From Cavia porcellus (taxonomy: Eukaryota > Chordata > Mammalia > Rodentia > Caviidae), in the NCBI RefSeq assembly GCF_034190915.1, contig NW_026947514.1, forward strand, positions 7,332,201 through 7,396,200: a stretch of DNA of 64,000 nucleotides, in the 5' to 3' direction. Positions 1-10,089 of this stretch are shown here, piece by piece. The number at the start of each line of letters is the position of its first letter. The first letter of the stretch is position 1. A model generated the notes under the pieces. That model made no database searches, was not told the DNA's origin, and was given only the letters and a program-made list of their open reading frames with translations. The position numbers and the translations under genes were made by a program.

Positions 1-427
1 TCCCACAGTTGCTCAGTGCGATGCTGAGAGCTGAGTGGGAATCAAACCCAAATTTTCTGGCAACAGCAAAGCTGAAGCCTTTTCCACCATGCGTGTCCAC
101 TCCCAGACTTACAGCGAGCCCCAACCTCTGTCCTTGGGAAGACTCTGCAGCCCGGGACAGTGCCCGTCCCATGTCCCCACCAGCTCCAGAAAGACTAACC
201 CAGTCAAGCTTCTGTCACTGTTTTTCTGCTCAGAGAAGGAAAGAAACGTCTGTGGGCTGAGGCAGGGCAGAGGTGGCTCTTCTGTAGCCACAGTGCTTTG
301 CCCTGAATGCTGCCCATCTGTTTCCCATTGCAGAGCCCACAGGTGCCCTTGTCACTCTTGGCCACCAAGCTAGATGCAGCTATTTTGCAAGTAGAGCTAA
401 AGGACCAGAGGAAGTGGTCAGGAAGCA
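1..427. other. unique non-coding sequence
   Basis: No gene is supported. The overlapping short frames here (83 and 112 codons on +, 60 on -) have no recognisable domain and overlap each other in different frames, as chance frames do in GC-rich DNA. No repeat family was recognised. Confidence 0.5.
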
Positions 428-545
428 GCCAGCGGTTCCCTAATTTTACAGATGAGGAAATTGGGAGCCAGACAATAAATCAATTTGTGAGGGTCCAGAC
501 CAGAGCTGAGGCTCCTAACGTTTAGGCCAGCACTTTTCTCTACTG
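428..545 (-). repeat. MIR SINE fragment
   Basis: The stretch around 445-470 reads as the antisense of the MIR core (ACAGATGAGGAAA followed by a degraded GGAGCCAGAC-type continuation). The downstream part resembles the antisense of the tRNA-derived MIR 5' region. MIR is an ancient mammalian SINE; this copy is heavily diverged. Confidence 0.65.
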
Positions 546-824
546 CCCAGATCAGATGCTTTTCCCAGTTGTGACTCCTTGGGGGTTTCACCCCTAAGAT
601 GCAAGTTCCATGGAAGCAGGGGCTAGGACACAGCTTGTTTTAGAGTCGGAACTTTGCCGCCGTCTCTCCCTCCCAGACACCTGTGGAAGGAATCTCAGTG
701 GAGATGTGGCCGTAGCCCAGACCTCGGTCTCACCCAATCACCAAACAGCAAGAACTACAGATGACTTTGCCCAGTGCTTCTCAAGCTGGCCTTCATGGTG
801 GACCTTCTCCTTCTCTAAGAAAAC

Positions 825-916
825 ATTTTATTTTTTTTAAATGCTGAGGATCAAACCCAGAGCTTTGTGCCTGCGGCACAAGTGTGCTTGACTGCTGAGC
901 CGCCACCCAGCTCTCC
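825..916 (-). repeat. ID-type SINE (antisense, diverged)
   Basis: Read on the minus strand this gives an ID-like unit with the degraded tRNA-derived B box. On + it shows the antisense motif GGATCAAACCCAGAGC after an A/T-rich tail at 826-840, then the antisense of the A-box half. It may be the right half of a B1-ID dimer whose B1 half is lost. Confidence 0.7.
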
Positions 917-1537
917 AGCAAAATCTGAACTAGAAGTCTTTGGAAATCAGGGATGGAAGCATCCATTCCTGTCAACTGCCCCCAAAAGTGGCCTCCATGT
1001 GGGCACCATGTCACAACTGAAAATCCTGCCATCTGGTCCACCCATCTGTATATGCCAATCAGATGACAATGACACCACATCAATGGCTTGTTTGCCACTG
1101 ATAAGCAGTCCAATACAAAGGAGCTTTGCTCTTTATGGACACTCGGGAACCCAGGACTCCTCCATCAGGGCTCCGCCATCTTCTAGGGTGAGTGTCCTAC
1201 ATCCTTTAGCACAGGAGGTGGACATCATTTGTGCCCACACTACACAGGCCAGACAGCAACCCCCAGCCCGCTGAGTGCAAAGGAGGCTGGGAATTGCAAT
1301 CTGAGTCTGGGTGCGGTGAGCACACAGCTTGCTCTGACAGTCCTTCCCATCCTACACAAGAACTCCCAGGTTCAGAAAGCTTAAGCTGGCTGTCCGTGGG
1401 CCACACACGTCTTGCTTTACTTGGATCTATGGCTTCCCATCGAGGACCCTACACGCAGTGCCACAGCACCCAGAGGAAGTAACACAGTAGAAAGACAAAT
1501 AAAACAATCCAATGTAAACCACCGCAGACAGACGACT
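917..1537. other. unique non-coding sequence
   Basis: No gene or repeat family recognised. A 135-codon + frame at 867-1274 starts inside the antisense ID element and has no domain, so it is not called. Confidence 0.45.
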
Positions 1538-1668
1538 CTGGGTTAACACCCTGACTCTGCAGCCTCCCTCATGAACCAGAATGGGCCAGTCTCTGGCTCT
1601 CTCTGAAGCGCAGTTTGCTCATCTGGAAAACGGAGGTAGCAATATCAACAGTAATGAGTCACCAGAAT
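1538..1668 (+). repeat. MIR SINE
   Basis: MIR in sense orientation: a degraded tRNA-like 5' part (GACTCTGGG and following), then the core with CAGTTTGCTCATCTGGAAAA, close to the CAGTTTCCTCATCTGTAAAA core of MIR. Confidence 0.7.
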
Positions 1669-1714
1669 GTAGGACATAGCCAGCCCCTAGTCCCGAGGTG
1701 GAGAGGGGCTTAAC

Positions 1715-2000
1715 TGTAACAGACTTTTATTGTGCTCACTTGGACCTTGGACCCTCCCAACCCCCATCCCTGCTTCCCTATTTCCCCCATAACATTTATT
1801 ATTTTTGACCAAAGTATGGCATTTATAAATGTGCTATCTGTGTTCTTTATAGCTCTTTCCCTCTGAAATGTGAGCTCCGTGAGGAAAGTATTTGAAGGCA
1901 TTTTGGCAACTGAAGGTTCCACAAGATCCCAGGACAGCGTCTGGCACAAATGAAGCATTTGCTGCATGAATGAATGGATGGACGAATGAATGAACCCATT
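1715..2000 (+). repeat. L2 LINE 3' end
   Basis: The segment 1870-1990 matches the L2 3' region in order: GTGAGCTCCGTGAGG, a CTGGCACA-like block, then GCTGCATGAATGAATGG, the usual GTTGAATGAATGAA tail. The part before 1850 is less certain. L2 is an ancient inactive LINE. Confidence 0.7.
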
Positions 2001-2223
2001 ACAGGACTGCCCCTGTCTTTTGAAATCACAGCCAATGGCAGAAAAGCTACCAGAAATAGAAATGTGAAGCTCAAGTTTCTCCCTTTCTCCCACCTTCTGG
2101 TCTTGCATCATCGCTTCCCATTGGCCAAATCCATCTGGAGTCGGGGTGAGGGATCCTGAGAAATGTAATTTCCCGGAATGCAGAGCACGTAGAGAATGGA
2201 TCCAGTAGCAGACACGTGAAAGT

Positions 2224-2315
2224 TTCGTCTTTCTCTTTCTTTCTTTCCTTCTTACTTTTAATCTTCAGTATCTGGTCACTTAGTAGGTGGTCATTAAATG
2301 ATTCTTGAATGGCAG
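2224..2315 (+). repeat. CTTT-rich run plus L2/MIR 3' remnant
   Basis: Positions 2224-2252 are a degenerate TTTC run. After it, CTTAGTAGGTGGTCATTAAA and TTCTTGAATG resemble the shared L2/MIR tail (CATAGTAGGTGCTCAATAAA... GTTGAATG). Confidence 0.5.
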
Positions 2316-4260
2316 GGACGATGCATCCAATGCCCCTCACCGTGTCTTGCACCTTTCCCAAAGTTGAATCTGCCACCACTCCCTGTAGCTGCCCTCAGCA
2401 GTCTCCGCCTTTGGCAGGCACACCTGTGTCACCCTTCATACGTGAGTATGGATGGAACGTGTAACTTCCTCCAAACCAGCAGATTGCAGCAAAGATGTTG
2501 GGTGTCTTTCCCGTGATGGTGTTCATTCGGCTGAGACTCTAGCAGATTTCACATTGCAGATGATCCATGCAGGTGTGATGGAGGATGCAGCTCCAGCAAA
2601 GGCTTAGAAAGCTCTCAGAGTGCTGAGTGAAGTCTCCAGTAACAACCAGAAAGCAGCGAGGGCCCTCAGGGTCAAGCCTGCACTGAGATGCAGCTGAACA
2701 GAAACACCCTGCCTGCAGCTTGTGGGACCCCCCGCACAGGCTCTATCTCAGGCAAGCCAAGCCCCAGTGCCAAGCCCATAGGAAGCACAAGACCTCTCGT
2801 GCCACCCCAGGTCCCATTTGCCTTGTTCTGCACCTGCAGCTCAGCTGTGGTTCTCAGCTTTCCCTTCCAGAGGTGCAGCCAGGAGAACTTCAGCCCAGCC
2901 AGACATGCAGCAGAAGTTACATTTGCAGGCATCTGGTCAACCCTGCACGTGGTCCTGCTCCTCCATCCTCCACTTTAGAAAGGTTCTAAAAGGATTGATA
3001 ATCTGCCCTTCATGTGAAAGTAACTAACACAGACAGAGTCAGAGGGGACCGACTGGAAGCCACTGAGGTCTCTACAAAGAACTCAATGTGCAGAGACAGA
3101 GATTTCGAGGTAGCTTGGGGGTAGCTACCCACATCTGATCGGAAACACTGGCAGGTGACCTGGGAGGCGGGACTGTGCAATAGCCATTAGCAAGGGCCAG
3201 GGCTGAATCTAATCAAAGGGCACCATGCATTGGCCACAGAAGAGCCAGCGGGAGGGAAAGGAGGCACCCAGCGCATGCGTGCAGTAGGAGACAAGGGCAC
3301 TGCCAGACAGAGTCTGATTCTAAGTACTGGAGGATCGGAGATTTCCAGAAGTAAACAAATTAAGACAGGAATTTGTGCTTACAGTGCCACAGATTTTTGA
3401 GTAGAGTTATATAATCATGGCTGTACATGGAAAACCTAATTTAGCATAATCTTATGTGAGCACAAATACTGTCTTGTAATGCCTATATTGGTGAAAATAA
3501 TATTACAGTTTCCTCCCTTCTACTTAGAAAGATTTACCAGAAGTGATTTCCACAGGCACTCACGAAACACCTTCCCCAAGCACACACAGAATCCGGTTCA
3601 CTGGATGGTTGTCACACTCGGCCCGGAATTGTTGGAAGCGGAACCATATCTACAGGCATATGCATGTACACGTGTGTGTCAGACGGGTAGAAACACACAG
3701 GTGCGTGCATGCACACGTCAGTGCAAAAAGCAGCTTTGTGCAGGCCAGCGCACCTACAGCAGGCACAGGACAGATGGCGGGGCCGCAGCTTCTGAGAGGC
3801 CAAGCCGCTCTCTCTTGTACATTTCTCACTAATGACCGGGATCTCCCTTTCATAAACAAAAGACCCGTCAGCCCATAAGTGACCAAAACCAACGCCTCAC
3901 AGCCCTGAGATGAGAACACCAGAAGGGCCACGGATCGCTAACGTCACTGCGGGGACGTCCCACGGGAACTTCAGGCTGGATGCGGGGTAGCTGTGGCTGC
4001 CTCCCTGCGGACTCTCGCTGACACAGTGACTGTCTAGTTGGACCGTAGGACGGACGTCAAGGCCGCTCCAAGTCCTCAACCCCTCGCCCTCCCCAGCCCA
4101 GCTCCTCCAGCCCAGCACAGGCCCTGGAGGTGCAGGCAGGAAACCAAACTGCACTTGGTAGTTTTCAGGGCAGGAGCCCGGCCTCGGGCTGGGTGTCTGG
4201 CTCCAGCCTAGCTCTGAGCTCCTGGCCTGGCAGGGCCAATTCACCCTCCGAACGCCAGGG
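2316..4260. other. unique non-coding sequence
   Basis: About 1.9 kb without a recognisable gene or repeat. A GCGCATGCGTGC motif near 3271-3282 resembles an NRF1-type site, and AATCAAAGGG near 3210 resembles a TCF/LEF site. Both are single matches and can be chance. The short frames at 3479-3931 overlap on both strands and show no domain. Confidence 0.4.
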
Positions 4261-4261
4261 A

Positions 4262-4335
4262 GCAGCAATTGAATCAAAAGATGCAGGCAATGGGTTAAGT
4301 GCCTGGCACACAAAGGGCTCTTAGTAAGTAATTAG
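4262..4335 (+). repeat. MIR SINE 3' end
   Basis: GTGCCTGGCACACAAAGGG followed by CTCTTAGTAAGTAATTAGC is a degraded form of the MIR 3' end (GTGCCTGGCACATAGTAAG... CTCAATAAAT). Confidence 0.65.
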
Positions 4336-4710
4336 CAGCAGCATCCGTAGCTCCTGCCCTAACTGTGCATTTCCAGCAGCATTGCCGAGACGGCTGAGAT
4401 TTGGGGCAGGACCCAGGACACCAAGCCTCAGGATCATTTCAAGCTGAAGATGGCAAACTAATCCATCGGTGTTTTCTCCCACCGGAGCCAAACCTGATGA
4501 GAAACCTTCTCTGCCTTCATTTACGTGTCAAGGCAAATAAGGCAAATAAGCGACCAGACTGAGGTTGACACAGAGGCCTGGGCACGGCCAGAGTCCCTCT
4601 GTGATGACACGGGTCTAACCGCTGACTTCCCCTGCGTACAGTTGGTGATGGTAAGTAACCCCTAACACCGCCTCCTGCTTGGCCCCATACTCACTGATAC
4701 AGCGTGTACC

Positions 4711-4857
4711 TTTCTTTGTTCACACAGGGTCTCGCCATGCAGTCCAGGCTGGTCTTGAACTCACTGTGTAGCCCAGGCTGACTCAAACTCCCAGCAGAAC
4801 TCTTGCCTCAGCCTCCTGAGTACTGGGATTACAGTTGTGAACCACCATTCCTGGCAG
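4711..4857 (-). repeat. B1 SINE (antisense)
   Basis: Full-length-looking B1 on the minus strand. On + the diagnostic antisense blocks are GTCTCGCCATGCAGTCCAGG, CTGGTCTTGAACTCACTG, TGCCTCAGCCTCCTGAG and TACTGGGATTACAGTTGTGA, preceded by a T-rich tail. B1 is a rodent 7SL-derived SINE, one of the main reasons for assigning the window to a rodent. Confidence 0.93.
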
Positions 4858-4877
4858 TACCTGGTTGTTTTAATGTT

Positions 4878-4897
4878 TATATATATATATATATATT
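4878..4897. repeat. (TA)n microsatellite
   Basis: About ten uninterrupted TA units directly after the B1 insertion and before an LTR fragment. Confidence 0.95.
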
Positions 4898-5013
4898 TTA
4901 ATCCCCTACTGGAGGGCATTAGCAGGTTTCCAAGTTCCTGCAGGTACAAATCAACCTTTTCTGTTTAAGTGGATGATCTCAGGTATTTTGTTACAGCAAC
5001 AGGAAGCTGACCA
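4898..5013 (+). mobile_element. MaLR-type LTR, 3' end
   Basis: The end of a rodent MaLR LTR in sense orientation: a degraded AAACCTTTTCTG block, then CTCAGGTATTTTGTTACAGC and GCTGACCAACA, which match the usual R-U5 terminus of these LTRs (CTCAGGTATTTTGGTCACAG... CTGACTAACA). The 5' part appears replaced or disrupted by the adjacent TA repeat and B1. Confidence 0.75.
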
Positions 5014-6337
5014 ACAGTCTCATCTTGTTTACCAAGGAATCCTGAGACATCTGTTCTTGCTTTCTGCAGACACCAACATCAGATATGTTTCCAGACAGTG
5101 CCCATGAGAAAGAAAACAAGAGTTTGCTTACCAGGGACCTCAAGTATTACCATTCTAGGCTGAGCTTGGAACCAGTTTGATAGAGATTCAAACCCTCACT
5201 CCACCCTACCTTGAAGCTGAGTCCTGTTCCCTCTTTAGAAAAATAGGAACAACTGGCCAAATTTATGGGTCTGAAGAAGAGGTTAAATAAAATATAGCAC
5301 CACGACTTTCTGGCCCAGGCCTGGCCCTGGCCAGTCACCTTCTGTCCCTTCAGGAGAGCCTGTCTAAGCCCGGCACACCAGCTTGTAGGCCCCAGCAAGC
5401 AAAGAGACGCCGGCCTAGAGATTTCTCAACAAATCACTTAAGCTTTTTGGCACAACACGAGCTGCTTGTCTACTCCAAGGACGTTTGCAAAAGGACATCA
5501 GGGAACGATAGGTGAGTATATCCGAGACTCCAGTGATTCCTGCAGCCGGGGCCAGAGTCCTGCTGTCTCCCCAGGGGTCCCCTCCTGAATTAACAAAGGG
5601 GCCCCGGGCTTCATTTGAATATTCCAGCCATTAATCCTGGGCACTAGCTGCAGGCTGTTCCAGCTCTTCGGGTGTTTTGAATACATTTTAAGGATCATTG
5701 CAAATTTGATTGCCATCAATAAAATTGCAAACAATATAATTATATTTGTTTGCTTATGTCTAAATAGGTATGCACATGTGAAATGTGGAGCAGCAGTGTC
5801 AGCAGACGCTAATGCATGTACATATTTGTGCTTTTAGACGGAGGCAGATTCACACCTGCCCTGCACACGAGGGCACGTACAGAACTTGCCAAAATAATCC
5901 ACTCCTATGCTACAGCGGAAAAAAATCAAATCTAAGCACGAAGGGACTGAAAAAAACTACATGTATCATTCACCTGATTTCAATTGTGCCTCCCTTTGAA
6001 CCTCAGCCAAATCATTTTGTACATTAAAAATTGGTCAGGGATGATAAGATTCCATTTTCATGGTTGGTAATGCAGAACCAGAGAAAGAATACAATTACAG
6101 ACCCCTGAGTAAACTCTGCGAATGTCAACTTGGTGTAAATGATCAAGAGTTGACAAAGGGGCCGGGAGGAGGGGGCTCCGAGAGGAGCCGAGAGCTGAGC
6201 TCCAGGAGAGACGGACAGAGAGCGGGGGCCAGGGGCCGGCCGCCCCGTCAGACGGCCGTCCTGTGAAGCAGGGCGCTCCTGGGATTGTTTAAAATGCTCC
6301 TTCCTGGCCATCTGGAATGTGCCAGGGTTTTGCAGTG
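5014..6337. other. unique non-coding sequence with an AT-rich stretch
   Basis: No gene recognised. Positions 5600-5770 are AT-rich, with homeodomain-like ATTAATCC and several ATTGCAAA words. 6020-6160 is also repeat-poor and could be conserved. At 6165-6250 the sequence turns GC-rich. The 80-codon frame at 5785-6027 has no domain. Confidence 0.4.
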
Positions 6338-6402
6338 AAGCTCACTTATTCATTCCCCAAACGTTTACTGAGCACCCACTTGGTCAGTCTGTGCCAAGGA
6401 TC
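6338..6402 (-). repeat. L2 LINE 3' fragment (antisense)
   Basis: CTTATTCATTCCCCAAACG and TTTACTGAGCACCCACTTGG are the antisense of the L2 tail (CATTCAACAAATATTTATTGAGCACCTAC). Confidence 0.65.
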
Positions 6403-6937
6403 AGAAGGAAAGTGGGGAGACTGGGCAGCTTGGCTCAATCCTGTAACCTCCTGGCCGCAGGACGGGCCAGGCAGGAGCCCGACAGGGACCTGTGCTGACG
6501 TGCAGGGTTTTCCTGTGGGTGACACTGGCACAAGTCTTTCCTGAGAACTGAAACCCAACTGATAGAGGCTACTGCTCAGGTCAGGGGACAGCCATGAGAC
6601 GCCCCATGGGTGCCTGGTAGCCAAGGGGTCCGGTAGCGCCCTGGTAACATGGAGATTCGAGCCTGGTGGGAGCAGCCAGGAAAGAAGGGTCTCAGGATCC
6701 CGTTCTAGCAACTAGGAAAGGACACTGCCGTTTCTCTAATGAAGCAACGACCTGGGGCGCGACAGTGTCATCAGAAAGCTACGGGGCCCCAAAGGCTAAC
6801 ACTGGTAAATCAGGTTCCTGGGAGGTCCTGGAGGCCGGACCCGGGGCCAAAGGACTAAGCTGACCAGAGCAGATTTCTGAGCATCAGGACAGAGGTCAGC
6901 CTGAGCTGCTCTGGAAGGTGAGGAGCTCCCCATCACT

Positions 6938-7997
6938 GTGGGTGTGACAGAGGACGGCCAAACGCTCGTGCCCACTGTCACAGAGAAGGGTGAAGAGGAG
7001 AGGACTCATCAGGACCCAGGCATGAGGACGGATGGAGGCGGAGGGTGTCTGAATCCAACCTGCCTTCTAGAAAGATCGCTTCCATTTATTCTCCAGGCAT
7101 GGCCACCCGTGTGCGGGGCCAGGACACAGGTAAACGGGGCCACACAGCCAAACCCGTGTGGCTCTTGTCCTGGACCCTGGCTGGCACATGTGCCCTGTCC
7201 TCTGCCAGGCTGCACCAGAGGAATGGATGCTGGCCCTGAGGGTCAGGGTGACTCCAGCATCACTCACGATGGCCCTACAGTGGGAGCCACTTTCCCCTGG
7301 AAGTCACCCATGCTCCTGGGGGATGTCACAGGGCATGGGCCAGCCAGAGGGAAGGCTCTGTCTACAGGGCTTCCTTCATCTCCTGACAGGGACGCTGGTG
7401 ACAGGGAATGGCATAGAGAAATACCCAGGGGCTGGACAATGGCAGCAGACCCAGGATTCTCACCACAGAATGTCACATTCAGCAAAAGTTTTTCAGAGAC
7501 AGCTGGGAAAGCAGATTGCCAGGCCTCAGAGCCAGCTCAGACCTTCAGAGGCCATAGTGGTTGCTGTGTTGCCGCCATTGCAGGAGGAAGCCGAGGGGCC
7601 CAGTGTGGAAACCACCCAGGCTCTGCAGCTCGGCTGCTCCTGTGTTCCCCTTGGTATCTTCATGATGGAGTCACCTGGCTGTCCCTTGACTCCAGGAATT
7701 CAGAGGGCACCAGACAGGGCACTTGCCACTATCACTGAGGGTGGTGGCCAAGTGAACACCCCGGGGTCACTCCAAGGCCACCTCCCCATGGCAGCTCCCT
7801 GTCCTGCCTCTGAGGCAGTTTCCCTGTGGGTGGGAGGTGGGGAGGAGCAGGGACAGCAGAGGCAGCCCGGGACCCTGACATCCTGGACCCTGGGACCTGA
7901 TCGGACAAGAGGTATGCTGTCAGCGCAGGAGCTGTCCGGAGCCTCCCGCGCCACAAAATCAGTTCCAAGCTCTTCAGGACAGTTCCGGCATGGGTAA
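6938..7997 (+). other. two overlapping long open frames, probably non-coding
   Basis: Frame A spans 6938-7738 (266 codons) and frame B 7158-7997 (279 codons), in different + frames. Neither shows a signal peptide, a membrane segment, a zinc finger, a repeat or any motif I recognise. Composition is Gly/Pro/Ser/Gln-rich, as expected from GC-rich DNA low in TA dinucleotides. There is no polyA signal, promoter or splice context that ties them to a transcript. They are the longest frames in the window, so they are recorded, but overlap of two equal-length frames argues for chance depletion of stop codons. Confidence 0.15.
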
Positions 7998-8112
7998 GCC
8001 CCTGTCCTTTCTGTGGGTGGGAAAAACCAAACCAAACCAAACAAATTTGGAGGAAAAAAAAAGAAATAAAGAGACAAATAAGTAATAATAACAAAGAGCC
8101 CGGCAGCCTTAA

Positions 8113-8306
8113 AGACAAGGAGACCTCACGGCAGCCGCTGCTGACTTCCCGCCATCCTGCTGGGGTCCAGGGATGCTTTATTCTTCATCTTGATTGGTTT
8201 TAGTCTGTTTTGCATTATTTAGTTTCAGTATGTGTGAAGGTATGGACAGCTATTTCAAAGAAAACAAGAGACGTTACGGCAGCCGCTGTTGATTTCCTGC
8301 TGTCTT
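8113..8306. repeat. imperfect direct repeat, 148-bp offset
   Basis: The 13-mer ACGGCAGCCGCTG occurs at 8128-8140 and again at 8276-8288. Similarity extends on both sides: GACAAGGAGAC versus ACAAGAGAC on the left and TGACTTCCCGCC versus TGATTTCCTGCT on the right. The two copies look like a diverged tandem duplication; the differences are mostly C/T, as expected from CpG and C deamination. Confidence 0.7.
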
Positions 8307-8686
8307 GTTTTGAAATCCTGCATTGTTTTTTTCTGATCTGTTCTGTTTTGTTTCATTTTGCTTTATTCTCTTTACAACAAAAAAATAAAAATAAAGAGCA
8401 AATAAACATTTTTTAAAGCCATGCTCTAGTTCCCCTCTTATAAAACAGACTGCAAATGACACCCACCACCGTCTCCCCAGGCAGGACCAGGTCCACCTGT
8501 GTCCCCGAGCCCTGGGAGGCGGACCGGAGCGAGCCGTGAGCTGTGACAGTGTCTTTCCCGCCAGCGCTGAGCAGATCTCCCAGCGCTGGCTCTGGAGCGG
8601 GTACAGAATGAGAAACAGGACCTCGAGTCTCCTCCCCGAACCTCAGCAGACAGTCAGCCTCTCCACTGAGGGTCCAAGTTGTCCTA

Positions 8687-8861
8687 AGCCAGGTGCAGTG
8701 GCTGCAGTCTCGGCAGTCTGGCAGGCTGAGGCAGGAAGATTCCAAGTTCAAGCCCAGTCTGGGTAATTTAGCAGCCCCTGTGTCAAATTTTTAAAAGATA
8801 AAACTAGAAAACAGCTGAGCGTGTAACTCACTGTTAAGTCTCTGGTTCCAGTCCCCAGCAT
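8687..8861 (+). repeat. B1-ID dimeric SINE
   Basis: The left half is a B1 monomer (GCCAGGTGCAGTGGCTGCAG, AGGCTGAGGCAGGAAGATTC, AAGTTCAAGCCCAGTCTGGG). An A-rich linker near 8790-8812 follows. The right half is ID-like, with a B-box region reading GGTTCCAGTCCCCAGCATG. This fused architecture recurs throughout the window. Confidence 0.88.
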
Positions 8862-8957
8862 GAGAGAGACAGAGACAGAGACAGAGACAGAGACAGAGAC
8901 AGAGACAGAGTCAGAGACAGAGACTGAGTCAGAGACAGAGACAGAGACAGAGAGAGA
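8862..8957 (+). repeat. (GAGACA)n microsatellite
   Basis: About 96 bp of hexanucleotide GAGACA units with a few GAGTCA and GAGACT variants, starting exactly at the 3' end of the B1-ID dimer. It most likely expanded from the SINE tail. Antisense frames of Ser/Leu/Val repeats across it are an artefact of the repeat. Confidence 0.97.
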
Positions 8958-9743
8958 CCCAGGGGACTGCACCAGAGGCTGCAGGTGCAAACAGCGCACA
9001 GATTGGTGACCGCAGCGGAGCTGACCAGGCCCAGCCCAGAGCACCAGGGACGCTGTCCGTGGCAGGAGTCTTTGTGGGAGCCCCCCGCCCAGGAGACAGA
9101 GCGTGCATCCCCCGCTGTCCCGTCACCGCGCACAGGCTGAGAGCAAGCCTGGATTTTGCAATTTATTTCAGAGTTATCCACCGAGCCATCGACACAGCTG
9201 TCCGCCTCCCGGCCTCTTGGCCCGCTTCTCTCTCCCGGCACAGCCGGGGCGGGCGCCGCGTTCATGTTTGTGTTTTCCTGTTGCCTTGTTTTGCTTTCTG
9301 TCTTGTGATTTTCTTGCAGGCGGGCTGCATGGCTTACTGGAAGGTTACTTAGCTCATTCCTCTCCCCCACCCAGTAAGGTCTCCTCCAAGCAGGTCTCTC
9401 CCCCTAATCAGTTTTTCCTTGGCTTTGCTTCCAAAGAGCCCAGTGCATTGGGTCTGACAGATTTGCCCCACGCCTGCCGGGGTTCACTGTTCACTTCCAG
9501 GGCGCTGCGGGTCAGGCAGGGAGGTAAACTGAGTGCTGGAGACGGCTCTCCGGGCCTGGAACATAGAGCCCCATACTGAGTGTGCAGAGGAAGCCGTTCA
9601 CGGATTGGCTAACGTCCCCACTCCAGGAGACGGACCGCCTGAGAAGCGTCACCTCGATGGCCCATAGTAAGGTGTGGGGTCCACGGCACCATCCACCTTT
9701 GCTGTGCAGAACGTGGGGGGCATTTTGGCCAAGACGTCCGGTG
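8958..9743. other. unique non-coding sequence, moderately CpG-rich
   Basis: No gene recognised. Short + frames (97, 158 codons) overlap in different frames. Positions 9220-9265 are locally rich in CpG. The sequence up to 9743 is flanking DNA for the solo LTR insertion. Confidence 0.4.
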
Positions 9744-9923
9744 AGGCCCTGTTGGGAGCCGTGGCACTGTCAAGTCATCAGACGCGGTGATTGCGAGGCC
9801 TGTGGGAAAGTACAAAAGCCTGGGCTAGATTACCCCTCTCATCGAGCCCGCCTGTGTGGCACCTGTTTCTTATCACCCCACTAAGTTCCCGCCTCACAGG
9901 GTAGTCTGCCTAGCTATTAATCC

Positions 9924-9931
9924 TATATATA
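9924..9931 (+). promoter_or_regulatory. TATA box of the solo LTR
   Basis: TATATATA within CCTATATATAGCC, about 175 bp into the LTR, where the U3/R boundary is expected shortly downstream (about 9955 by inference). It could in principle still drive transcription toward higher coordinates. Confidence 0.6.
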
Positions 9932-9960
9932 GCCAGTGCCTCCACCCCCGAGAGAGAGAG

Positions 9961-10066
9961 AGACTGAAGCACAAAAGGAGCCGCGGGGAGCGGACCGGTA
10001 GAGGCTTCGGGGCAGACTGAAGCACGGAAGGAGCCGCGGAGAGCGGACCGGTAGAGGCTTCGGGGC
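9961..10066 (+). repeat. 53-bp tandem duplication inside the LTR R region
   Basis: Two adjacent 53-bp units (9961-10013, 10014-10066), each starting AGACTGAAGCAC and ending GGCTTCGGGGC, followed by a third partial AGACTG at 10067. They differ at only a few positions. They lie between the TATA box and the AATAAA signal, so any LTR transcript would carry them. Confidence 0.93.
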
Positions 10067-10083
10067 AGACTGTATAAGGAGAG

Positions 10084-10089
10084 AATAAA
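10084..10089 (+). terminator. polyadenylation signal of the solo LTR
   Basis: AATAAA in GAGAATAAAGAAAAGCC, about 70 bp before the LTR end, the expected position for the R/U5 boundary of an IAP-like LTR. Confidence 0.7.

Noticed and set aside
3271..3282. NRF1-type promoter site
   Set aside because: A single motif without CpG island or transcript context; listed only as a note in the block description.
8862..8957. CRISPR-like array
   Set aside because: Simple 6-bp repeat without spacers in mammalian DNA.
8748..9370. Antisense frames with Ser-Leu or Ser-Val repeats
   Set aside because: They are translations of the GAGACA microsatellite.
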